From Cryptomeria japonica (lineage: Eukaryota; Streptophyta; Pinopsida; Cupressales; Cupressaceae), in the NCBI RefSeq assembly GCF_030272615.1, contig NC_081405.1:611191065-611255064 (forward strand): a DNA stretch of 64,000 nucleotides. Direction: 5' to 3'. Under the pieces are notes generated by a model that was not told where the DNA came from, did not search any database, and saw only the letters and a list, made by a program, of their open reading frames with translations. Below are positions 12,481 through 24,356 of the stretch, in pieces (positions within the stretch are counted from its first letter, which is position 1; each line of letters begins with the position of its first letter). The translations under genes and the position numbers were made by a program.

Positions 12481-12786
12481 AGAAAATTCCATTGAGGGTT
12501 TAGCAATCAAATGTGAAACATGCTATTATTCCCTCGATTGATGGTGAGAAGTTGAAATTACTTTTATACCAGCAGATAAGTTAAGTCATTACTTAACCAA
12601 CAAGTATTAAATGTGGTGGTTGGAAAAATTAACATTATAAATCAAGTGTTTTGGCTCCAATTTCATTTCACCAAGCATTCAAACATTCGAAGAGCATGAA
12701 AATTCCAGAGCAAAGGCATTTTGAGCAAAGAAGTGAAGCAATTCAACAAGCAATCATTCCTAAGGCAGATAAAGGTATTTATAATC

Positions 12787-15700
12787 ATGGCTTCTTCATC
12801 TATTCCTGAATTCATGGAAAACCCTGTTGTAGTTGAAGTGATTAAATGCCCTGGACCTATATTTCAGTTAGTTCCCGAGATTGCCAAAAAAGATGATAAT
12901 GCTGGTGCATTTTCTCAAATCCCCAAAGGAGTAGTTTTTGCAGAAGACCCTAGAATGTATATTCATTGTCACATAGAAGAATTAGGTGATGAGGAAATCA
13001 AGAGCATGTATAAGACTGTTATTTGTGACAATTTTGATAATGTGAAACCTGAACAAAAAATAGTTGAAACCCTAGGATTCACTGAAATTCTTAGTATTCT
13101 GGATTTTCCTAAGGATGTTATAAGGATAGTATTAAGCAGGGTTCATGGTGAATTCTTCTGGTTGGACTAAGTTCACAAAATCACTAAAGAGGCAGTAAAG
13201 ACCGTGACAAGGTTACCTTCCACCGGTAACAGGCCTGATAAGACAAAGAAGGTCTCAAATGACCTAGTGATTAACCTAACAGGTGCAACATCTAATAAGA
13301 GATCTTTAAGAGTAAATGATGTAACCGACATCAATGTCAGATTCATTAGCATGATTTTAGGCTACAAAACCACACATGCAAATAGGTTAAACTCAGTCTC
13401 TAGCCTATGCATAAAGTGTACCTATGATATGATTAAAGATAATGCAAAAATAGATGTGTGTGAATGGTTGAAAGATGAACTTATTGACAATCTTGGAAAA
13501 ATAAAGAAAGACAAAAAGGGGACATCCAGATTTGGAAACCTACTTGTCTATTTAATGCTACACATAATGAAACAAGTGCTCGGTATCGGTAATAAAAATT
13601 TTGGTTTTGATATACTGGTAGGCAAACAATTATCTGATTTACTAAATAACATGGGTGAAAACAGAGAAAAGAATATAAATGAGTACTTTCAGGCATTAAA
13701 GGCCCAGATGAATACCAGAGTTAGATTATCACAAGCAACTATAAATAAGTATAAGGATGAAATATGCTTTGTTATTAAGAAGGATGAAATTTGGATGGAG
13801 GCAGTTGTCCCAAGAACCTTTTGGGTTACTCAAATGGGTTATGAAACTGATGACCACATAATTGAAACATATGCAAAAGCCCTCTTGGAAGCTCCCAAGG
13901 AACCTAAAGAAGAGGTATTTGGCAGTGTTGAGACTATTAAAAATCAAATCCAATCAAAGAAAAGGGTAAAGAAGGTGGAAGCAATAGTTAGAAGAGGATC
14001 TAGACAAGCTAAAGCTATCAAAGAAGATGTACTCAAACAAACTGGTATTACTGAAGATGAGTTAGAAACACTTCGGCTAGAAACTCACCTTTCATCGGTT
14101 GCAACCTCTTCAGAAAGTGATATGCCAGCTAAATTTAAAAGAGTTGTGAGAAAAAGGGAACCTTCACCGGTATCTAAACCTTCTCCTACAAGAAACAGAT
14201 AGAAACAATAGGTAGTAAGGCCCCTAGCTAGAAAAGTAACTCCAAAGAAGAAGTTAACACCCAAGAAGAAGACTCAACAAACCATTGCTCCAATTGACAA
14301 ACTTCTAGATGAAATTACAGAGAATGGAAAGCTGAAAAACATCAATAAATTATATGATTCATTATCAGTTGATGACAAGAAGAAAGTTGAAAATAGTGTA
14401 ATTCAACACTTGTACATTTACAAGAAATTTCTGATGCAAGTTGTAGATGAATTACTGGCAGAACTATTTAAAAGACTTGAAGCTAGAAGGCATGTTGTTG
14501 TAGATCTTGATAAGAAAATGAAAATTGAAAAACTACTTGTTGTTTATCCTATCAACTCACCAAAAGAGATAGATGATCTAATCTCTTAGGCTAACCGATT
14601 AGTTTTTTCAACTGCACACCAGCATGAAGCACTTATGGTTGGTAGAGTGAATGAGGTAGCAAAGGAAACTACTAATGCATGAGACATATTCCTCATAGAG
14701 AAGGAAAAGCAGGAAGAATATAGAAACCCTAAACCCATCAAAGTATATCAAAAGGATAAGGATAAGGGAAAAGGCAAGGTTGGTGGACCACCTAGCATAA
14801 AAACTAAAGATAACTTATCCCCACCACCTCTAGATACTCCACCAGTAGTTACCACTGACAATCAACCGGCTAGTGAGAGTGTGGACATACCACAAGAGGA
14901 TACCAATCCCAATTCTGAGGTGTTATATATAGTGGACATTGACACACAAAAAGTCAATATTGTGGTAGATAAGGATACAATTGGGAAAACAGATATGTCT
15001 AATGAGCCACCGGTAACAAATAGTACAGAAGGTAAACTGGCAGATGACAACACAGAGCAACAGGCTCCATTACAACAATAGGTTCATACAAAGATAGTGT
15101 CATCGGCATCAGCTGAACAATCCAAACCTTTTCTTAAAGAAATGGAAAGACAAACTGACCTACCAGAGGTAACCACAATCAAGGAAATTGCTCTTACTGG
15201 TAGGATATAGAGTGTTGGCTCTTCAAATGCAGAATTCAAATCAACTAATGTAATAGAAGTTCTTTTAGATTTCATTAAGAATATATAAAATTGTAGCTCA
15301 CAAGCATACAAGGCAATAGATGATACCATTCCAATTTTGAAAATGATAGCACCTAAATGTAATGTAGATAATAAAGATTCCTCGAGTCAAGTTAACACTT
15401 TGTCTAAGTATATTACTGACAACACTATGACAGTTGAACAAATAAAAGAGGAAGCATTCAAGGAGAGACTAGAGAAAGAAAAACACAAATTCTTTGAGGA
15501 GGAAATAAAGAAGTGTACAAGGCAATTTGACACACTTTTACCGAAACTATGTAGTACACTGAAGGAATTTAAAAATTTGTACAGGGATACATGTAAAACT
15601 AACTTTTTGACAGTTGATATAGACAAGAAAATCAGCAAGATATAGGAGGAAATAAATCAACTAGCTGATAACTTCATTAATTCATCAGATTCATTATCAG

Positions 15701-16013
15701 TTTTTGAGCAAAAAAAATAGGTTTTGAGGAAGAACTACTAAAGTTGGAAAGAAAGAAGGAAATAATAAAAGGAAATGTTAAAGATCTACAATGGAGATTT
15801 AGTCCAAAATTGGACTACCTCACCTCCTTAAGAAAAGAAATATCAGATGCTTTGATTCAAGGACAAAAAACATCGACAGAGAAAATGCAACACCTCACTG
15901 GTACAGTTCAGAGGACTAAGGCCACAATAAAAGATAGCAAAAAGTTCATTGAGAGCCTAAATTTGGTTTTGGCAGATCTTTTTCAAATTGTAACCAACCG
16001 GTTACAAGGATGA
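12787..16013 (+). pseudogene. Element C ORF2: long protein of unknown function
   Basis: I do not recognise a named family. The start MASSSIPEFMENP is chosen because element D ORF2 starts MASKSSSPNFIANP. One frame runs from 12787 to 15645 with only about nine in-frame stops (e.g. 13168, 14200, 15079); an A-run near 15.71 kb shifts frame, and similarity-length coding runs to 16013, giving about 1075 codons. The N-terminal ~400 residues are the most conserved with D: YIH, EEIKSMY, VLSRVHGEFFWLD, LTGAT..RSLRV, CEWLKDELIDNLGKIK. The FWLD-then-LP layout recalls uncharacterised plant transposon-associated proteins, but that is weak. The middle is Lys/Pro-rich; the C-terminus is coiled coil. No catalytic motif. 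Confidence 0.7.
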
Positions 16014-16238
16014 AACAGGAAACCACACTCAATTGACATCTTGACAACCTTTGTCATTGATTCCAAAAGGGGAGTAGTGAAATGAGAAAAATAACCAAAA
16101 AATGACTCATCAACTTAGGGAGAGCACATATTCTTTTGATACACAAATTTTTGATAAGACAATTCCGGCAGACTTTTTTTGGATAACAATTTTTGGATTT
16201 TTCTCATGAGTGTTGCCATCAATGCCAAAGGGGGAGAT

Positions 16239-17036
16239 TGTTGGAAAATGCACACTCCAATGAGATATTGTAGGTGATTGAAGGTTTTGTCATTGATGGC
16301 AACCTTACAATCCTATGACATCAAAAAGACAATTTACCGACACTGGTAAAGATAGACTCTACACCAGCACAAAGACCACTGGCAGTAAAAGGAAGCATAC
16401 CGGCACAGAAGCCGACATGAATTTTGTTTGTAATATATTTTGTTAATTATTGTAAAATCATTGTAAGCTAACTTGGCAAGTTGTAAAATGACTCATATAT
16501 ATAAGAGATCATTGTAGAACATTTTGATATAGATGGAAGAAAATAGATAAGCGAAATAAGGCAGACCTATTATGCGAATGATAGGTTAAGGGTTTATGTA
16601 TGAAGTAGAGCTATAAACCGGCACTGGATTTGGCATAGTAGATGCTACTTTGAAGCAATACAAGACATTGGATTTATATAATCCATTTTGTAAGTCAGTG
16701 AAACTTCCCATTTTGTAATTGAGCAGTGAGCTCTAGGAACTTGGGCTTCTTGCATGTGCAGGCCCTATTGTAGCAGTAATATTCTCTTATTGGCCAGTAA
16801 GTGAATATTGTGGGTCACAAATCCCATTGAGGTTTTTCCCACACTGGGTTTCCTCGTTAAACTACTATGTTATGGTGTGTTTTTCATGTGGTTATTGTTA
16901 TCTCTATTTATTGAATTATTTCTTGTTTACCAGTATATAGTATTGATATGCTCTACATGTTTTACGTCAAGAAAATCTTATAACCAGTTAGATACTAATT
17001 CACCCCCCCCCCTCAGTATCTATGGGAATCCTAACA
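16239..17036 (+). repeat. 3' LTR of element C
   Basis: 798 bp, starting TGTTGGAAAATGCAC and ending GGGAATCCTAACA. The polypurine tract CAAAGGGGGAGAT lies directly upstream. Same length as the 5' LTR; substitutions are mostly transitions. Confidence 0.93.
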
Positions 17037-17041
17037 AATTC

Positions 17042-17622
17042 CTTATTACAATGATATGCCATGTCAGCTTAAGACCAAAACAATAATAACAAATCCATAA
17101 AACATCTCTAATCATCTAGGTAACGTGTAGAGTACACGCTAGCATGATATTGGTCCATAACCTAGATAGGTACCAGACCTATTATGGGTCCACCACGCCA
17201 AAACAATGTCTCCAAGCAATTTAAGCATGATCAAAGAACATCTTCAGCATCCTAAAATCCATGAAGAAGCTGAACCAACACCAATTGTGCATCTTGTCAC
17301 AATTCCTCAATGAAAGCTCTGTCGGTAAAGCCTTAAACCAATGTCAATAAGGGTTTACCAGAGTGTATGATAACGTCCAATTACCAAACCAATACCAACT
17401 AACCAAAACATGCTCATGGAGCATATAACACATGAAATCCAATATACTTGACTAATCCAAACATGTCGAAAGTGTCAATCAGATGATCTCTTCTGTTGGT
17501 AACACTAGATCTTCTTTTGATAACCAAAACCTATTTGCTAATAACCATCCATATTAGGTAGTGTTGACATCAATGACAGAACATCAATGCAACACATAAT
17601 TAGTTCATCTATAATGCCAACA
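17042..17622 (-). repeat. 5' LTR of Copia A, outer portion
   Basis: Continues the LTR broken at 10506 and aligns with 2453-3016 of the 3' LTR. The outer end is TAATGCCAACA on the plus strand (TGTTGGCATTA in element sense) at 17622. The sequence after it differs from the polypurine side of the other LTR, confirming this as the outer border. Confidence 0.9.
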
Positions 17623-18050
17623 ATCTTAACCTTCCCAGCATCAAAATAATTGTTAGAGATTTTGACCAGCACTTCTCTTTCCTCATTAGTTTTCAGAAAT
17701 TTGATGACCAATTCATTTGAGAACAATCTATCATGGAAGAACATCAGCTCCTTTTTGGAGAGCCTAGTAATTTCCCCACTAAGATTCTCATCAATCTTAA
17801 ATTTTCTCATAGAGAGAAACATCCCATCCTCCTTCTAGTTTTTGGTGAAATACTCTGTAATTTCAAAGTTAACACCATGGAGCTTCTCGAGAAAAGGACT
17901 CAACCCCTCCTCTCAATATGCCTCCAAATATTTGTATTTTTCTTGTCCTTCTCAAACTTATTTGGCTCAACCCTCTTCCTCCTTCCCCCAATGTTTTCAT
18001 AGGCAATTCTTCTATAGGTTGTAGAGCAAGTTGTGAAACCAAAGCACCCA
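17623..18050 (-). pseudogene. Fragment of a repeat-borne ORF of unknown function
   Basis: On the minus strand, starting in one frame (NIWRHIERRG) and shifting to another that reads FLEKLHGVNFEITEYFTKN, then SMRKFKIDENLSGEITRL and FHDRLFSNELVIKFL, ending where Copia A begins (FDAGKVKI). A stop replaces a residue after FTKN. The pattern of a short beta-strand-like segment followed by ITRL and charged helices resembles a multicopy ORF type I associate with conifer genomes; I cannot name the family. Copia A appears to have inserted in it. Whether it belongs to the same kind of gene as the ORF at 3-1041 is a guess. Confidence 0.4.
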
Positions 18051-18350
18051 CAAAATGTGCCAGCCCTCACCACCCATAGAGATAATTAAGGCACCACCAC
18101 CATATCCAATAATAACATTGTACCACTATCTACTCCGATTCATCAGTATTAAAAATGACAACTTTCTCGTGAATGATATCATAATCAATTAAGGCTCTAA
18201 CATCAGCTCCTGAATCCCTATAAGCCTATCATGTCCATAGACCCATATTCTTAACCCCTTGATTGGCGAAGTAGTTGGCGAGTTATCCGACAATAATGGT
18301 TCCCACTTTTGCCAACGAAGAAAATTGGCAGAGGTGGGAAACAAATTTTT
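18051..18350. other. Non-coding stretch left of transposon X
   Basis: No gene seen. It ends in ACAAATTTTT, the flank of the GGGGGGG terminus at 18351. The TTTTT at 18346-18350 matches TTTTT at 38093-38097 and may be a 5 bp target duplication, although a T-run is weak evidence. Confidence 0.4.
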
Positions 18351-18500
18351 GGGGGGGTTCAAACAAACTAGGGATGTTCGAGCAAACCCCCCTGTATGGT
18401 TCGATCCAAACCTAGGTGGGTTTGGGGATTCGATCAAACCCATTAAAATATTTATATTTAATGGGTTCAATCGAACCCCCAATTCGATCAAACCCATTTT
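18351..18500 (+). repeat. Left terminal inverted repeat of X
   Basis: Contains four copies of a TTCGA(T/G)C motif separated by C-runs or G-runs, and can fold on itself (GGTTTGGGGATTCGATC against later GGTTCAATCGAACCCCC). The first ~31 bp match the right end at 38092 in inverted orientation, with an indel of a few bases. Confidence 0.5.
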
Positions 18501-19190
18501 TAAATTTTTTTTTTTAAATTGCTATAAAAACTGAAAAATGATGGTTTAAACTATCATTTTCAAGTTTGGAGTTTTCTATGTCCAGAGGGGGTTAGAGAAA
18601 ACCCTACATCAACACTACGCCATTGTGCCCTATCAGCAATAGCCAACACTTCTCACCTTTCAGCTTTCGACCTACATTATTTTAGGTGCACAAAATAACT
18701 TTTTTTATGTTTAATAATAATTTTTTTATTAAATTTATTTAAAAATTAATAAATAATTTATTTATTAATTTAATTTTATAATTAAATAATTGTATATTTA
18801 TTGTTTTTCAGCATTTTAGAAAAACGTTTAAATTTTTTTATAAAAACATTAGCAAAATTAAAACTTAGAAAAATGTTAGAAAACTTAATTTAATGTTTTG
18901 ATTTAATGTCAATTTGTTTTTTAAATTAAATAACTATATATGCATTTTTTTCAACTTTTTAAAAAGCATGTTACGAAGAACTTAGAAAACTAAGGTAGTA
19001 AATTAAAACTTAGAAAAACGATAAGAAAAACATTAGCAAACTTTAAACTTAGAAAAATGTTACAAAACTAAATATAATAAATTAAAACGTTAGAAAAATT
19101 AAATAATAAATTTAAATTTAAAAAAACATTATAAAACTTAGATAACAAATTTAAACAAATTAGACAAAATAAAACCTCTATGACCCATTT
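18501..19190. other. AT-rich subterminal block with short repeats
   Basis: No gene. Repeated short motif around ACTTAGAAAAACGTTA recurs about eight times (18.8-19.16 kb), an irregular array just inside the left end of X. Confidence 0.45.
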
Positions 19191-21355
19191 TCACATCTTA
19201 TTACACACACAACATGACCTCTTAGGACCCCTTAAGACCACAGATGCCCCTGATGACACTATATGTCCCCTTAGGACCATAGAGGATCGCATAGTGGATC
19301 CTAAGGGGTTATATGCAGTCCTAAGGGGTGACGCATGTGTTCTAACACATGCCTGACCCCTTAGGACCGCATATGACCCCTTATAAAATCCTAGTGTACA
19401 ACATACCCCTTAGTCCATCACACAATATCCTAAGGGGTCATATGTGGTCCTAAGGGTTCACGCATGTGTTAAAAAATGTGTGACCCCTTAGAACCACATA
19501 TGACCCTTTATAACATCCTACTATGTACAACATACCCCTTAGGATCACATAGTGTCCTAAGGGGTCATAAGTGGTCCTAAGGGGTCACGCATGTGTTCTA
19601 ACACATGTGTGACCCCTTTAGAATTGTATATGACCTCTTATAAAATCCTAGTGTGAATGACATACCCCTTAGTCCATCACATAGTGTCATAAGGGGTTAT
19701 ATATGGTCCTAAGGGTTCACGCATGTGTGACCCATTAGGACCACATATGACCCCTTCTAACATCCTATTGTACACAACATGTACCCCTTAGAATCACATA
19801 GTATCCTAGAAGGGGTCATATGTGGTCATAAGGGTCACACGTGTGTGTTCTAACACTGTACATGTGTGACCCCTTAGGACCACATATGACCCCTTATAAA
19901 ATCCTAGTGTCTATGACATATGGTCCCTTAAGATCACATGTACAGTCTTCAAGGGTTGAATATGTGGTCGTAAGGGGTCATGCATGTGTTATAACACATA
20001 CACGACCCCCTTATAACATCCTAGTGTACATGCATGACCCCTTAGGACCGCATAATCAACGCCTTAGGACCACATGTGAGGTCCCCTTAGGACACTATGT
20101 GATCCTAAGGGATATGTCGTATGTACACTAGGATGTTATAAGGGGTCATATGTGGTCCTAAGGGGTCACACATGTGTTCTAACACATGCATGACCCCTTA
20201 TAAAATCCTAGTGTGTATGACATATGGTCCCTTAAGATCACATACATTGGTGTCCTAAGGGGTTGAATATGTGGTCCTAAGGGGTCACACATGTGTTCTA
20301 ACGAATGTGTGACCCCTTAGGACCACATATGACCCCTTATAACATCGTAGTGTACATACGACATACCCCTTAGGATATAAGGGGACCTAATATGTGATCC
20401 TAAGGGGTCACGCATGTGTTCTAACACATGCATGACCCCTTAGAACTACATATGACCCCTTGTAAAATCCTATTGTGTATGACATATGTTCTCTTAAGAT
20501 CACATACATTAGTGTCCTAAGGGGTCAAGAATATGTGGTTCTAAAGGGTCATGGATGTGTTCTAACACATGCCTGACCCCTTAGGACCTCATATGACCCC
20601 TTATAGCATCCTAGTGTACATAAGACATTCCCCTTAGGATCACATAGTGTCCTAAGGGGTCATATATGGTCCTAAGAGGTCACATCTGTGTTCTCACACA
20701 TGTGTGACCCTTTAGAACTGCATATGACCCCTTATAAAACCCTAGTGTGTATGACATATCGGTCCCTTGAGATCACATACATTAGTATCCTAAGGGGTCA
20801 CACATGTGTTATAACACATGCATGACCCTTAGGACCACATATGACCCATTATAACATCCTAGTGTACATACAACATTCCCCTTAGGATCACATAGTGTCC
20901 TAAGGGGTCGTATGTGGTCCTAAGAGGTGACGCATGTGTTCTAACACATGCGTTACCCCTTATAAAATCCTAGTGTGTACAACATATTGGTCACTTAAGA
21001 TTACATGTATAGTGTCCTAAGGGGTTGAATATGTTGGCCTAAGGGGTCATGCATGTGTGTTAGATAGCACATGTGTGACCCCTTAGGACCACATATGACC
21101 CCTTATGACACTATATGTTCCTAAGGGGTATGTCATATGTATGTGCTAGGATGTTAACACATGTGTGACCCCTTAGGACTACATATGACCCCTTATATAA
21201 CATCCTACCATATACATACAAAATACCCCTTAGGAACACATCTAGTGTCCTAAGGGGTCATATGTGGTCCTAAGGGGTCACACATGAAGGGGTCACGCAT
21301 GTGTTAGAACACATGCATGACCCCTTAGGACCACATATGACCCCTTATAAAATCT
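19191..21355. repeat. Palindromic array (GACCCCTTAGG units)
   Basis: About sixteen related units at roughly 110-150 bp spacing. Each unit has a left arm with CCTAAGGGGTCATATGTGG and GTCACGCATGTGT, a tiny loop (usually TCTA), and the reverse complement arm ACACATGCGTGAC, then ACCACATATGACCCC. Stems of 40 bp or more are possible. Between stems lies a variable linker such as ATCCTAGTGTACAT. Loop centres are seen near 19340, 19600, 20175, 20295, 20420, 20565, 20812, 20942 and 21305, among others. No ORF in it is credible. Confidence 0.85.
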
Positions 21356-21404
21356 CTCTTCCCTTAATTTTCTCAGCTAGCATGTGTTTTAATTTTTAAA
21401 AATT

Positions 21405-21890
21405 GTGTTTTAATTTAGTACATGATGTATATATATTTAATGATCTCTCTCTCTCTCTCAAAAATTAATGTTATCTCTCTCTATCATGAAAATGATCTCC
21501 CTTTCTCTCTCATTAATTTTTTAATAATTTAGAATGTATGTATGCGATTTATATAGATAAATTAATATATGTTTTAATTTAGTAATTGTATATATATATC
21601 TTAAATGATCTCTTTCTCTCTCTTAAATAAATGTTATCTCTCTCTAGATGTCATGATTTAAATGATATCCCTCTCTCTCTCATTAATGTTTTAATAATTT
21701 AAAATGTATGTATGCGATCTAGATAGATAAATTTATATATGTTTTAATTTAGTACATGATGTATATATCTTTAATGATATCTCTCTCTCACTCTCTGAAA
21801 TTAATGTTATCTCTCTCTTTGTCATGAAAATGATCTCCCTCTCTCTCATTAATATTTTAATAATTTAAAATGTATGTATGCGATCTCTAA
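21405..21890. repeat. Three tandem copies of a ~165-170 bp CT-rich unit
   Basis: Copies begin at about 21405, 21570 and 21740, each starting TGTTTTAATTTAGTA, with CTCTCTCT tracts, ATGTTATCTCTCTCT, and ending ATGTATGTATGCGAT. Located between the palindromic array and orfA. Confidence 0.8.
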
Positions 21891-22052
21891 ATAAAAATAA
21901 AATAAAATTTTATGATCTCCCTCTCGCTTGATCTTTAAAATTATTTATTTAAAAAATTTAATTATGTGAGAAATTCATGTATATATATATCATATTCACT
22001 TCATGTGTGTGTGTTTATGTATTTATTGTAACTTTATGACCTACCTAGATAG

Positions 22053-23191
22053 ATGTCATCTGAGGATCTGGGCCATGATCATGTAACTAATCAGGATCCA
22101 CCTGCATAGGCTCCTAATCAGGAGCCACATGATCATATACATCCTCCACACCAAGATCTCCCATTGCCTGATATTGCTACCATTTTTCACTATAGTGACT
22201 ACGAGTTACAGAGGTTGAGGTTCATATTAGATGACCCACAGATTGATTGCATGTACAAGAGTACATGCAAATCCATTTTTGATAGTTTGCGAATATTGAG
22301 GGATCACCTAGTTAGTCACACCTCATTTTCACTAGAGGTTATAGCTGATATTTATAGATAGTTGAGGAGTGAGGTGAGGGGTCATGATTATTTTGCTGAT
22401 GTGGTGAGGGTGGTCTCGAAGGAGACCATCAAGGAGAGATATTTTCCACAGTATTAATAGAAGAGTAAGGTGAGAGGATATCAGGTTATGTGATGTATTG
22501 ATCCATAGGTTGCATCATTGATTTACCCATGCTTCTTAGTTGTCCATGGTCGCTATCCTAATAATGACCGGATACAATTATACTTTTCACAATAGGTATT
22601 TGCTGAGGTTCATTGTGAGATGATACCAAACTACCTTGATATTCCAGCATATTATGGACAAGAGAGGGGTAGGATTGCTGACAGATATACATACCATAGG
22701 TGTGATAGAGCTCCGCCTAGACATAGGGACCTTGTTGGCGAGAGATTTTCGGCAGTTGTCCCAGCCCTCACCCCCATAGAGGATCACATTGTGATTTCTT
22801 CTCAAAGAGAATCAATTGATAGGATTGGATAGATTGCATCAACAGTAGCCACCATATCACTTGACAGGTTGGACAGATATATTATGAGCCAAACACATTC
22901 GAGATCATCCATAGATCATGCATCTTCTAGTCATGGGGTGGCTTCAAATTCAAATGATTAGTATATTACTGATGGAATCCCCTCCCTAGATGAGGTAGCA
23001 ACTATAGTAGGAGGTCATAGACATGTACAGATGTAGCAATATTTAGCCAAGGACCTGCTACATTCTTACCATTTTATTTCATCTCGACTTGGGATACCAT
23101 TGGCTATTGTTAGAGAGGATATTCTTAGAGACGAGCAGGCTACCATTGCATTGATGCATATGTCGATGCAGTCACGATATTCTCATCACTC
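22053..23191 (+). pseudogene. orfA of transposon X, 5' part (exon 1, first half)
   Basis: Unknown family. The frame from the ATG at 22053 (MSSEDLGHDHVTNQD) stays in register to 23191, broken only by about ten stops, most of them TAG. Copia B then interrupts it. Recognisable stretches: IATIFHYSDYELQRLRFIL, FAEVHCEMIPNYLDIP, GERFSAVVPALTPIEDHIV, LDRLDRYIMSQTHS. The protein looks soluble, His/Asp/Ser-rich, without signal peptide or membrane span, and no catalytic motif is evident. After removal of Copia B and one target copy the frame continues exactly at 29965. It is convergent with orfB and could be an accessory protein of the element. Start choice: first ATG in the open frame after the repeat block; an upstream exon cannot be excluded. 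Confidence 0.6.
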
Positions 23192-24308
23192 TATTGATAT
23201 TATGGATGACTTCGTCATGTGTTGCACTGGTTTTGTCATTGATGTCAACACTTATCCTTCTGGAGGTCTATGTTGTTGATTTGGCACTCTGGCTATATTG
23301 CTTTGTTGTTGAACCAGAACATTGCGGTCCCAGTATGGATATTGACTTATGCACAGTTACCGGTATATGTTTCACCGACAGCTTGGGAAGTTGATGATGA
23401 CTTGTTATCATCTAGAGATTATTTGGTTATGTTGAAGACATGGATTGGATGTTTGAATTTGATGTTTTTCATATTGGACTGATCAAATTCACATATTTGC
23501 CTTAACTGACAAATAGGTCCAGGTTATGAACCAGCATATTATATCATGTTCCAGATCTGCACGACATGATTTGGAAATGATTTATTGGATAATGTGTAAA
23601 TGTATTGAGGCTAACATATTGTATTGCACCAAGACTTATTTTGTAATTGATTTAAATGTAATATCTTTTAGAAGCTGACCTATTGATGAGATCTTAGGTT
23701 TTGTATAAATAATTGTAAGATCTTATTTGCAAGAGGTATGTGTACATGTTGAGATCATTGTGAAGAGAGAAAATAAGCAGATCCCTGTGCGAATCATGTA
23801 GATATCATCTGAAGGTTGAAGGAAGGTTTTTAAAGGTTATGAAGGTGTTTGGTCCTCATGCTCAAAGTTTAAACTGGTAATGAATCCAGCATTGAAGATG
23901 CCATATTGAAGCAGTACATTGATTATTGGATTTAACCATTCAACTATGTAGTCAGTGTGACTCCTATTTTGTGATTGAGAGCAGTAAACTCTGGGTGGTT
24001 GGCCTTTCTGCATGGGCAGACCCCATTATTGTATTCACTTACTCTCTACACTAGTATCATCTGATTGTGGGTAAGGTTTCCCACTGTCATTTTTCCCCTT
24101 ACAAAGTTTCCACATCAAAATCTTTGTGTCATGTGTTGTGGATGTTGTTTTCCTTTATGTTTCATGCATTAAGTTGTATTGGTATTAATATAACTATTAA
24201 TCTATTTTACCAGCACTGAGTTTTAAGTTGGAATAATTTATTTTGGGTTGAAATTTATTGACAATTGATTCACCTCCCCCTCTCAATTATCCTTCCTAGT
24301 TACTAACA
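23192..24308 (+). repeat. 5' LTR of Copia B
   Basis: Starts TATTGATATTATGG where the 3' copy has TGTTGGTATTATGG; ends CCTAGTTACTAACA. Poly-C/CT tract CACCTCCCCCTCTC near its end. TATAAATA at about 23704 is a likely TATA box. Confidence 0.93.
23704..23711 (+). promoter_or_regulatory. TATA-like box in Copia B 5' LTR
   Basis: TATAAATA within TTTTGTATAAATAATTG; the same sequence occurs in the 3' LTR near 29364. Motif evidence only. Confidence 0.4.
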
Positions 24309-24356
24309 ATTGGTATCAGAGCCTGGTCCTCTTTTTGTGGAAGCCTAACAACTTGA

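Larger units (their letters stand above)
10507..17036 (+). mobile_element. Non-autonomous LTR element C (LARD-like) with two ORFs
   Basis: A complete 6530 bp element inside the Copia A 5' LTR. Both LTRs are 798 bp (10507-11304 and 16239-17036) and the target duplication AATTC is perfect (10502-10506 and 17037-17041). PBS TGGTAGCAGAGC starts at 11307; the polypurine tract CAAAGGGGGAGAT precedes 16239. The 4934 bp interior encodes ORF1 (coiled coil plus four CCHC knuckles) and a long ORF2, but nothing resembling protease, integrase, RT or RNase H. LTR differences are roughly 6-7% by eye over the first ~370 bp. It fits the LARD concept, except that it carries coding capacity of its own. Element D (39550-46279) is a second member. 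Confidence 0.9.
2008..17622 (-). mobile_element. Copia LTR retrotransposon A (nested, decayed)
   Basis: A Ty1/Copia element on the minus strand. From high to low coordinates: 5' LTR (9812-10506 plus 17042-17622, split by element C), PBS next to 9811 reading TGGTATCAGA, gag with a CCHC knuckle, protease, integrase, reverse transcriptase, RNase H, polypurine tract at 3017-3030, and a 3' LTR. This GAG-PR-INT-RT-RH order defines Copia. A 2241 bp solo LTR (4000-6240) splits RT from RNase H. Removing both insertions leaves about 4.55 kb of internal sequence, a normal Copia size. The coding region has many stops and frameshifts and is dead. The 3' LTR lacks its last ~250 bp at 2008, so no target duplication can be checked. 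Confidence 0.9.

Noticed and set aside
17650-18024. Plus-strand open frames opposite the 17.6-18.05 kb fragment
   Set aside because: They are antisense shadows; the minus strand has the protein-like pattern.
19191-21355. CRISPR array or telomere-like repeat
   Set aside because: Units are imperfect palindromes of variable spacing without unique uniform spacers, in a plant-type nuclear context; the motif is not a telomere repeat.
19191-21355. microRNA precursors
   Set aside because: Stem length would fit, but many near-identical tandem hairpins at a transposon end are better read as subterminal repeats; no small-RNA evidence can be seen from sequence alone.
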